Shown here: piece after piece, positions 55,714 through 64,000 of the stretch
How positions within the stretch are numbered: the first letter of the stretch is position 1
Layout of the letters: every line of letters starts with the position of its first letter
From: Capitulum mitella
Taxonomy: Eukaryota > Arthropoda > Thecostraca > Pollicipedomorpha > Pollicipedidae
Reading direction: 5' to 3'
DNA: 64,000 nt
Assembly (NCBI GenBank): GCA_030062745.1
Contig: CP099839.1
Span: 32,098,904 to 32,162,903 of the forward strand
The notes under the pieces: generated by a model
The model's input: only the letters and a program-made list of their open reading frames with translations
What the model was told of the DNA's origin: nothing
The model's database searches: none
Position numbers and translations under genes: made by a program

Positions 55714-56869
55714 ACAGATCCGCCCAACAACCGATCATGCAGTTCTTCTGTCACTGTACGTAAGGTTTAACTCTCGCAGAGCCTCTTTCGTGATTGTCTT
55801 GCGACATTTTTGCGTTTCCTCTGCGTTTGCGCGATATAAGGAAACTGACAAGTGGAATTCAGATGTTACCTCTTACGTTTTCCTTTCTTTCTTGCACTGT
55901 TCTTTCTTAGTCGTTGGGTTCCGAATAGTATGGGAGGATTCTGTAAGAGGGGTTTCGACCATGTCTTTACAGTGGCACAGTTCTACTGTTAAGATGCATG
56001 GAAACTGGGGACTAAGACCTTCCCACGACTCCAGCGATGGCGTGGGACTGGCGTGTTAGGTAGCGTTGCTGACTTGTCCGTCGTGAGGCTTCTGTGATCG
56101 CCTTTTTGTCACCACGCTCTCTGTCCTCAGCATCTCCCCCGCTGCCGACCATAGATGGCGTTTGTTGTTTTCTTTCCTGCAGCGACGACTAGGGGGCAAA
56201 AGCATAGAACGGAGGCGGTTCGCCATTAGAAGAAACTGAGACAGTACCGCACCTAAAATATCGGGAATTGTGAAATTATAATCATACGTACTCTGGGTGT
56301 AATCACACCGTTATGAAACAGAATGTATGAGTAAACTGAAATAACATGCTCACTTTGTTCCGCATTCCTCAACATATCAGGGAATATGCCCGCAGAGACG
56401 CCTCACGCCGCGCAGCATCCCTACCCCCGCTGTCCCCGCAAGCATATGGCACAAGGTGGCCGCAGAGGCAGCCACCTCATGCGTCGCATCCAATGCTAGA
56501 ATCCCGTGTAATATAGCGCCTCTGGTGGGCGTTTGCGAAACTGCCTGTCGGTCGCCGCCAACGCAGTTGACTCACCCGTGTGAAGCAAGACGTAGTACTG
56601 CCTCTACCCGCCGCCGTCGCGGAGCCACCGTCGGACTCACCGACGAAGGATGCTCGACTGCGCGAGCTAACATCAGTAGCGGAGAAAGCGTTCCCCCTCC
56701 CATGTGACCGCTGCGCTGGCGCGGCGTGTTCTGTGTTTGGACGGGTGGCTGGCAGTGGCGCCCCCGCTTGTCCGATGACCGTTTTGACCGTCTGAAAGGA
56801 AAATGCAATGTTCTGAAATTTGGGTTTTGCGTAGATGGGTGAGCTGGTCCAGTAGTTCTCAGTACCGTA
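55714..56869. other. Unassigned, with a CpG-rich segment at 56400-56780
   Basis: The GC/CpG-rich part carries open frames on both strands (to 132 codons, minus) with Arg/Ser/Ala bias, as expected for stop-poor DNA. It might be a promoter region; no gene can be tied to it. Confidence 0.35.
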
Positions 56870-56905
56870 GTACATTACGTACGTACTACGTACGTAGTAC
56901 CTCAG
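56870..56905. repeat. Palindromic TACGTACGTA cluster
   Basis: Two TACGTACGTA units (self-complementary), with GTAGTAC/GTACTAC variants around them, allow several alternative hairpins. Confidence 0.8.
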
Positions 56906-56989
56906 TACATTGGCAAAAAAAAGAGAAAACGTGAAAAGAGCACTGCATGCGGTATCGACCGCTAAAGGCTCTACACGAACCTAGCCTGC

Positions 56990-57260
56990 GCCCCTTGAGG
57001 GGTCTCAAAAGAACGCTAAAACGTAACTTCGAGACCATGTATGGTTCTCAAACGCATTCTTTTTTGCCTGCAAAATATGTCCACAGCGGTCTCTGAGACC
57101 AAGGGAAGGCGACTTTGAGGTCACTTAGGGTTCTCACATGATCAAGAAAGGATTATTTTGAAGGAACTTGAATGGGTTTCAAACCTGCGACACTTTTTTG
57201 AGACCTTCCCTGGAGGATCGGAGACCACAGAAAGTTCTCAAATGTTTCTGAGTGTTGTTT
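56990..57260. repeat. Degenerate GGTCTCA / GAGACC word array
   Basis: The words GGGGTCTCAAAA, CGAGACCATG, GGTTCTCAAACG, GGTCTCTGAGACC, GGTTCTCACATG, TTGAGACCTTCC, GGAGACCACAG and GTTCTCAAATG recur at irregular spacing in both orientations. A related array is at 59140-59390. Confidence 0.7.
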
Positions 57261-58334
57261 CTGTTCTGATCCAGAGCTTGTCTTTCGGTTTCCACCTGAC
57301 TTGATCCGTCTGCCTTCATCTCTGTCTAGACAGCTTTTTATAACGTTTTTGAAATGCCGTAATGGGGACGTCTCAAACCCAGCACCATTGAACAATTATA
57401 TTTTCAGCTACACTTAGAAAGCAGTTTGAGAACATCTTACAAGCATGCGTATTTTACGCCAGTTTTAGGTTTGGCATTACAGCCTGAACGTCCTGCTTAA
57501 GCTCTTGCGAAATCAATTTTCCACGTGGAATTGCAGAACTCACTGTAAACCAGCTAATATTCTAGAATTATCATTTACAAAGGCAGCACATGATGAGAAG
57601 GGCTGCTGGTCTACCGGTTGTACATCTGGACTGCCGTGAGACACGTAAGCGGTCTCAACGGATCAAATCGCGGCGTGTTTTGGCGCGAATGCAGCAACTC
57701 GAGCTAACGAACTTGAATTGGCGGAGCTGAACCAGCGGTTGACCTTTACTGAAGATCGTGGTGAGGTGGTTGTGGCATGCGGTCAGGCATGCCGAGCTGA
57801 GCCAGCCTTGCTGTGGGATCTTCCGACAGACATGAAAGTAAACTGTGAGTTGTTCGACATGAAGATTTTTTTATAGAGATGTGTTTCTCATTCCGAAGTT
57901 TTGTCGTGGCTAACTACAGGAACGCGGGAACCTCGCTATGCTTGTACCTTGTACCTTGTGCCAACCTTGTACCAAACTTGCTGAAACCTCTGAAACGTCG
58001 TTTTTGCGGGGGAAAGTCAGTGGCGTTAATGTGAGTTATATAGCCCAGTTGGGCAGTAGGTAGATATCGAGTGCGCATTTCACTTGCCCAGGTGCACATA
58101 TTTCACACGGTTATGAGGGATCATCGTGAGTTTTCTTCATGGGTGGAGAACTGTGTTGAAAAGTAGTGTGGCTAAGGGCAGCCCGGTCAGTCCCACATAT
58201 TCAGTCCTGCCTCCCTGCCCCCGCCCCGTTATTTTCCTTCCGGATTTCAACCACTTCATTTCTGATTTTGATAAAAATGACTCAGAAGAAAACTTTCGTT
58301 TCTTACCACCAATGACGGTTTTACACCGCAGCAC
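57261..58334. other. Unassigned, with one weak exon candidate at 57662-57847
   Basis: 57662-57847 is open on the + strand (text includes RANELELAELNQRLTFTEDR and QACRAEPALLWDLPTDM) and ends at a GTGAGT donor. No ATG, acceptor or partner exon could be fixed. The remainder shows nothing recognisable. Confidence 0.3.
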
Positions 58335-58552
58335 CAGGGTTGTCGATTTGTATTCTTTGGAGGGGGCCCTGGCTCACCCAATGTTGTTTTGGGCCCCTCC
58401 AGTGTTGGTTTGGGCTCCTCCGGTATTTTCTGCCAGTTTTAAAGGGAAGTGGGTGAAAAAACGAAAAAAACGGCCGCAATAGATAACAGATAGGCAGAAT
58501 AGTACAGAATAAGACATAAAGTGATGTACCAAATTTTCTATCTTCGATATAA

Positions 58553-58593
<41 letters not shown>

Positions 58594-58776
58594 TATATAT
58601 AAACATGGGATATACGCAATTTTTTATGGGAAGAATAGTAACGAAAAACTAAAAAAAATTCCAATGATCAAAATAAAGTGGGATAAATCCGCTGAGAAAC
58701 CTACATTTGGGGAGAGGTCAGGTTGTCGGGCTTACGGCTCGGCCCACCCAGTCATTTACAGAAACTGACGCCCCTG
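58335..58776 (+). mobile_element. R3 hAT-like MITE, copy C (442 bp)
   Basis: Ends CAGGGTTGTCGATTTG and CAGAAACTGACGCCCCTG. Flanks CGCAGCAC (58327-58334) and TGCAGTAC (58777-58784) agree at 6 of 8, the differences being transitions. It is the uninterrupted reference for copy A and contains a TA tract at about 58553-58590. Confidence 0.85.
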
Positions 58777-59139
58777 TGCAGTACTGTGTACACCAGCATT
58801 CAAGAGTGCAGCAAACTAAACGGTACACACGGCACATCCACTGGACTGGCGTCCTCTGTGATGACATTGGTTCGTAGTGTAAATGCTTCTGCTCTATATT
58901 TATTTTCATTTTGCTCGTCAGAATTTTATGAAAAGAGTAAGATATTGAATATTGATGGTTCCATGCAACACTCCGTTTTGAAAACACTCTGGTGTATCAT
59001 GTCACACCAACTTTTGAAGGTGGTATGACGGAGGCCACATCTGCCCCACCGCATTCTCCACATGAAAGTTTTGACACTGTTAATGTTAATGACACTGTTC
59101 TCATTTCCCCTTTTTAAATCAGACCACACGTTTTCAGTA
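58777..59139. other. Unassigned spacer
   Basis: It shows some similarity to 55085-55310 (GTGTAC/ACACT-CATCCACTGGACTGG, TTTTGAAAACACT, GGnGGnCGCCACA-type text), so a diverged repeat pair is likely in opposite orientation. No gene. Confidence 0.45.
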
Positions 59140-59390
59140 CCCTGGGTAGACTCACTTGAGATCGGTTTCAATCGAGACTGGTACCTGGTCTCACGTAAAA
59201 CCACCTTAAACAGGTTTCACATGAGGCCAGATAAAACCAACCGGTTTCACATGAGACCGGGTACCAGTTTCGAGTGAAACCGTTCGCAGATGAATTCTTT
59301 CAGGGTAATGAAAACGTTTGGTCTGATTTGGATCGGGAAGGTAAAAACCCCTTCCGGTCTCTGAGACCGGCTACCGGTCTTACTTTTTCC
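59140..59390. repeat. Degenerate word array (GGTTTCACATGAGACC)
   Basis: GGTTTCACATGAGGCC and GGTTTCACATGAGACCGGG are followed by GAGTGAAACCG and GGTCTCTGAGACCGG. The unit mixes orientations and shares GAGACC with 56990-57260. Confidence 0.75.
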
Positions 59391-60668
59391 GTGTGTTACC
59401 AAAATGAGCTGGCTTGGGTCGCGATCGAAAAAAGCACGCAGAATGGGTCATTTAGACTTTTTATACGTTTTCATTCGATTCAAGTTCAAAGGAACACGGC
59501 CTGTCATTTTTTATAGATGTGTACAGAATTGATCAAGGAACTAAGTGGCGCAACAGCATAAGCAGCGAAAGTTTGAAACCGTGTAACGCCATAACCAGTT
59601 CCTATTTCAAGAGTCGATTGCCTAAAACTTTGCACGTGGCACGCGGTCATTCTTTTTTGGTGGGGAAGATGTCTGCACCCATGTCTTTGGATGGGGGGGG
59701 GGGCAGTTTGCCTCCGTTGTCCTTCCCCTCAACCCTCCCCGCTTCCGTCGCCATTGGTGTTGATTATCGGATTATCGGATTCCGACTTTTCCGAGATTTT
59801 CTGATTTCGGAATCGGAAATCAGTTGGATACAGCACTTATTTCTTGGAAAAAATTGGACAGCATATTGCAAACCAGCCTATAAAAAAATGTGACAAAACC
59901 AAATGATGTTTAATATTCCAGTTGTAAACTCAACTCTAAGCATGGCACAAAACTATCATTTTGATACTCAACACCGTGGTTAGCTATGCTTCTGCACCTT
60001 ATATAACTTATCCAGTTCCACACATTAAATGTTCATATCCTTATTGCATACATTTGAAGTGGAACAAGACTGCTGCTGGTCAGACCAATCATAATGGACT
60101 TAAAACTGGAATGCATTACATTGGTTACAATTTTGATGCTATGATTATGTCCAAGCAGAACACAATATATTATGCCAGCATTTGCCAGAACAAATAAACA
60201 GACCAGACTAAAAGTTCTTCAATATTTTATGGCTTCAATATGACCAATAAATGCAGCTTTATGAAACTGCTGAAAGTGCTCAACCAGCTTCTGGGTCCAT
60301 TTTCTCACGCATTGCCGACAGGCACATTACTCATTTTTGGGATTACAGGGGCTGCCCATGCACCCCAGAAATCTAGGTACAACATTACCCTTTCTGAAGG
60401 CCCAGAACTATCTCAAAGCACTGCAAACCAGAAACAGGTCTAAAATTTCGCAGATGACCCATAGCTATTTCACAGCACATGAAAACTGCAAACTGACATT
60501 CATGATGTACGACATGATCCAAGCACACCTTTTCTCCATAACAATGGCTTTAACATAACTGCATTTCAGAAGACATGTCAGCTTATCCTTATACTCTACT
60601 CCCCTCCCACCATTTAACCTACTTTATTTATGTATATGAAATGACTGTTTGTTCGTTTGTTTGTTTGT
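59391..60668. other. Unassigned, with a short TCGGATT word cluster
   Basis: 59762-59823 repeats ATCGGATT/TTCCGA words. 59920-60560 is non-repetitive and AT-rich with several AATAAA-type signals, so it could be a 3' UTR, but no upstream coding exon was found. Confidence 0.35.
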
Positions 60669-60746
60669 TGCGGGTTAGGACGCACAGCCTCTTGGGCTCA
60701 AGCGTTCGTGTCTTGAGTCATGTTTCGTGTCTCGTCGGACGTCAGT
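60669..60746 (+). repeat. R9 short interspersed repeat, copy 3
   Basis: GCGGGTTAGGACGCACAGCC, CTTGGGCTCAAGCG, CGTGTCTTGAG and TGTCTCGTC align with the reverse complement of 20072-20150. The stem CTCAAG/CTTGAG is kept. A (TTTG)n run precedes it. Confidence 0.6.
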
Positions 60747-62640
60747 CAGTCGTCGGTGTGAAATGACTGGATTTCCAGCCATACATGTCATTTATCGCAT
60801 TAGGCCGCACAGACTTCCCTGTTTATGGTACCAGTCCCATTTTGCTTGATGGCCCTGAAGATGCCCCACATTTGTTGTGATATGGTTGCCCGTTAATCTA
60901 CGGAGCTGCCAGATTAAGAAAAAAGTGCTGGTAGTGGCCATTTTTTTCAGAGAAAAGTACTTCACACAAAATTAATATTTGGAAGACTACGCAGGATGAC
61001 ACCAGAGATGCAGAAAAAACAATTAACCATTTTGCTTTTAGAAGAGACAGCAGGTAATGGTCTAACTGTAAGCTACTTCATCTGTAAGCAAGGTGCGAGC
61101 AAGCGTAGGTGCGAAACGAAAAGTGCAGAGAGTGGGGGAGAGGTGGGGGGGCATTTGTTTATGGGATATCATGAAAGTACCCATGCATTCTGCCTTATGA
61201 CTAGCGCTACAGGCCTAAAAAAATGGAAGACATGTTCATCTCATCTCACCTGCTTCCTTCATCCCACCTGTAAGTCATCTTTATAAAAAAGAGCAATACA
61301 TGTAGATCTGGCTGTGTGGAAACCGGAGGCAGACATTACTATTTTTCACTTTTTAATCGGAATTTTCTGGGGCAGACTTGGATCTTGGACAATCTTGGCC
61401 ACTTGCGTGGCTTCCTCCTTGGAACTTGGTCGGAAATTGGTTTAAATTTTTCCGAAAATAACGACACTAGTCGCCACCAAGCTGGCAGCTGTCTTTCATG
61501 GCCTTAGGCCCAGAGTTTCCCGTGGCGGACAATCGACGCTATTGACAGACTGATAATACCTGATTGATTGACAGACTGATAATACCTCTTGCCGGGTGTT
61601 GCCCTTTCGCATGGTAATAGCGGAATTATTCACCAGAGCAGCTCAGCATTTAATCTTCTCCTGACGAGGGAAGTAAATGCCGTCCCCTAGCCGTGTTTCC
61701 GGAACCACAACAAAACAGCAAAAGCGCGCACGACAGCGCCGTGAAATTTGGCATAGCTGACGAACATTCATTGCGCATATTTTGAAAGGAAGAGTGGCCC
61801 CAGATCACCTCGGGTCACCAAGCTATGGTGACAGTGCTGAAGGCTTGCAGAACGGTTTTTGCGCCAAATGCCGGTTTTTTGTAAGTGTGCATAAACCGCA
61901 GATGATGGGCATGAAGTAGCTCCAAAATAGTGTCCACATGCGACCAGGCCACTTAAGATAGGTCTATGATGTTTTCAAGATCAAACGAGGTTAATGACCG
62001 AAAATGGCCTTTTTTGACCTTAATTTGTTCCTATACTAATCTTTGGCACCGAACGTGATTAAGGGGACGATTTTAGTCTTGCTTGCCTCCAAATGTGTTA
62101 TTTTTAGCGCCGGAAAATCGGTTAGAGTTCCCAAGCATTAAGTTTGACCTGACCTAGGAGGTCAATGGTTGATCTGATGGGGCTGGCCCGAGCACCAGTG
62201 GATTGCTTGAGCATACAGCTATCGTTTGCTTTTGGTTGCGAGGCGCTAGGTTAATTAGGGGCCGAATGGCGAGGGGATGCTTACCACTCCCCCTTTGTGA
62301 GGGTTAGGTTGGGAAAATTCAACATTATCCTAGTGAGAATTCATGCAGGCTCGGCCTTCGGTGAACGTACGCAGCCACGGAAAAGGCTGATACCGCATTA
62401 GGAGAATGTACGTACAGCATGGAGTTTCTCACGAAGCCAATAAAAGCAAAACAGAGTGCTTCGTGAAATAGACCAATATCCTTACGTTCCTCTACAAGGT
62501 TTGAGGTACTGGAATGTTGGGAAACTGCACCATTCGCTTCTCAGACTTTAGCATCGGATCTGGGGCATTAAATTCAAACCATGGCGGAAAATCCTGTTGA
62601 GATTTTGGGATATATCCAGCTTTGTCCCTGTGGTAACTTT
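60747..62640. other. Unassigned; half-site-rich towards the right
   Basis: 60747-61500 has no recognised repeat; the 96-codon frame at 60996-61286 has no domain. A direct repeat TTGATTGACAGACTGATAATACCT-type (TGACAGACTGATAATACC) occurs twice near 61540-61587. 61790-62290 resembles the Z-family right end (CGAGGCGCTAGG, GTGAGGGTTAGG). Confidence 0.4.
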
Positions 62641-62648
62641 GTGGGAAG

Positions 62649-62954
62649 CAGGCACGTTGCCAAGATTTTCCTCAACGGGGAGCAAATGTCAGTTTTTTAT
62701 ACGCCACTGACGTGATAAAATTTACAGGAAAAAGGGAAAAAAAGCTATATAATTGTTATATAAAAGTTATAAAAGTTATCTAATCACCCCATGTTTAACG
62801 CTCAGGAAAACATATAATATTTGCTTTTCTAGTATACATGTTTTCGCAGGTCACTATTCCTCATTGCTCCGAAATCGCTAAATATCTAGAGTAGACTGCT
62901 TGGTCCGGAGGGGGCAATGGCCGCCATGGCCTCCATCCCTTAGCTACGCGGCTG
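62649..62954. mobile_element. R7 hAT-like MITE, copy 3 (306 bp)
   Basis: Left end CAGGCACGTTGCCAAG, right end TTAGCTACGCGGCTG. Flanks GTGGGAAG at 62641-62648 and 62955-62962 match at 8 of 8 positions, a perfect hAT-type target duplication. The interior aligns with 16034-16299. Confidence 0.92.
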
Positions 62955-62962
62955 GTGGGAAG

Positions 62963-63473
62963 TCACATGAAAGTGACGGTAGCACAAAATCCTTTCTTCA
63001 AAAAAGATTGCCGTCCCTCAGTCCCTGAGGCTCAGCATGGAGCTTCATTCGTTAATCTTGAGCTATGTTGCCGACTCGGCCCAGCGGAACAGCGGGCGCC
63101 GCGGTACGGCCCGCATCACCGGCCCACGCGTGGCGTGCGGCGCCGTGTCTGGCCCCGCCCGGCCGACGCTTCTCCAGAAGCCAGAGCCGGCGCGTCCCCA
63201 GCCAGAGCCGGGCCCGGCGCCGTTGGACGGGCCGGCAGGTGGCCGCCGCCGGGGCGCCAGGTGAACACAGAGACCTGTTGGGTGTGCGGCGACCTGCGCC
63301 GGCTCGCCGCCATCGCGCCGAGCACGCGGGTGTAGTGTCAGCGTGAGCGGCGGAGGGGTGTGTCAGGCCGGGCCGTGTGCGGAGCGCTGAGGGTCGCGCT
63401 GCCGGTCCAGTCTGTCCCAGGGCCGACTGCATGTGACTCGTGACCGTCGGCAACGCAACCGGTGCGCGCAGCC
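62963..63473. promoter_or_regulatory. GC- and CpG-rich block upstream of a candidate first exon
   Basis: Strongly GC/CpG-rich from about 63060 to 63470, with many stop-free frames on both strands due to composition. Its position just before 63474 would suit a promoter and 5' UTR; this is inference. Confidence 0.45.
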
Positions 63474-63640
63474 ATGCCGCCGTCCAACCCGTCCAAAACC
63501 GAGCGGAAGCACGCGCGGAAAAAGAGAAAACTCGAGGAGAGGCAGCGGCAGAACTCGTACACGCAGATCACCGACTGGAATGTCGACCTGCCAGCGCTAA
63601 CGATCGACAAGACGCCTCCCAAGTCGAGGATAACCAACAG
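63474..63640 (+). CDS. Candidate 5' coding exon, lysine/arginine-rich N-terminus
   Basis: ATG at 63474 sits in a good context (GCAGCC before ATG). Fifty-five codons follow, with a basic start (MPPSNPSKTERKHARKKRKL) and then TQITDWNVDLPALTIDK, to a donor-like CAG/GTATAT at 63640-63641. Beyond it the frame turns Gly/Arg-rich and ends at 63767. Codon use looks balanced and the region upstream is CpG-rich. An R1 copy at 63860 would lie in the following intron. No family recognised; a TE ORF1 is an alternative. Confidence 0.4.
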
Positions 63641-63859
63641 GTATATTGCCGCCGGAGGGAGTCGCGGTCGCGGTGCGGAACCTGCGTTCATTGCTCAGTT
63701 GACAACGTTGGCGAACTGTGAGCGAACGCCCGAAAGCGTGAAAGTCACGGGAAGGAGAGCATGTTAACAGTGGCGTACACAAACTGGCCACTGATTTGGC
63801 GTATTTGCAACGCCGCGCTGTCATTGAAAACTCTTCATAAATTAGAATTAAGTGTCTAA
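63641..63859. other. Putative intron start or unassigned
   Basis: Continuation of the open frame to 63767, then non-coding DNA up to the R1 element. Confidence 0.3.
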
Positions 63860-64000
63860 CCATATTCCCGGCAAGGGGGTCTGAATTGGCCCCCCCTCGG
63901 GTTTTTTGCTTGCCAATTCCAGGGTTTATGACGCAGCCTCACGAAACTTGGTGGCCTTTCCTAGTTATTCGTTCCACATATTGTAGTGAAGTTTCGAAAT
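63860..64000 (-). mobile_element. R1 piggyBac-like MITE, copy 5 (cut by window end)
   Basis: It begins CCATATTCCCGGCAAGGGGG after CTAA (a decayed TTAA, 63856-63859). It continues with CTCGGGTTTTTTGCTTGCC and CACGAAACTTGGTG like copies 2 and 3. Confidence 0.82.

Overview
The window is eukaryotic accessory DNA, almost entirely made of transposable elements (TEs) and low-complexity repeats. An arthropod source is my best inference. A (TTAGG)n-type tract, the telomeric repeat of most arthropods, lies at 22305-22395, and BEL/Pao, Ty3/gypsy and Penelope-like retroelements and several kinds of short DNA transposon occur together. No complete host gene, rRNA, tRNA or CRISPR array is visible. A few short open frames beside splice-donor-like sites are listed as weak exon candidates only.

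The central landmark (26.2-38.5 kb) is a three-level nest. An old, broken Ty3/gypsy element on the + strand carries a hAT-like MITE (8-bp target duplication) in its gag zinc-knuckle region. That MITE was later split by a young BEL/Pao element on the minus strand, which has about 99% identical LTRs and a perfect 5-bp target duplication AGGTG. The BEL gag-pol frame is 1677 codons without a stop. It breaks by a one-base frame change at the start of integrase, and the rest of integrase continues in the next frame.

Around the nest lie non-autonomous families that I defined by comparing copies by eye. R1 is about 1.2 kb, piggyBac-like, with TTAA duplications: four full copies, one cut by the window end, two fragments. 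R2 is a second TTAA family. R3, R7 and R8 are hAT-like MITEs with 8-bp duplications. R4, Z, R5 and R6 are longer repeats. Paralogous empty sites inside the window confirm the TTAA insertions of R1 (3516 against 400-403) and R2 (6398 against about 42230). A broken transposase-like gene (12.7-13.6 kb) and a Penelope-type reverse transcriptase remnant (24.7-25.4 kb) complete the TE inventory.

Two patterns are not explained by ordinary TE annotation. Many repeats are saturated with the nuclear-receptor half-site AGGTCA/TGACCT, including exact DR1 elements in three R1 copies. The window also contains at least eight arrays of short (about 8-17 bp), highly degenerate words, each array with its own word. 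The largest (21.96-22.96 kb) is an inverted pair of arrays around the TTAGG tract. A 37-bp near-perfect palindrome at 21377-21413 is close by.
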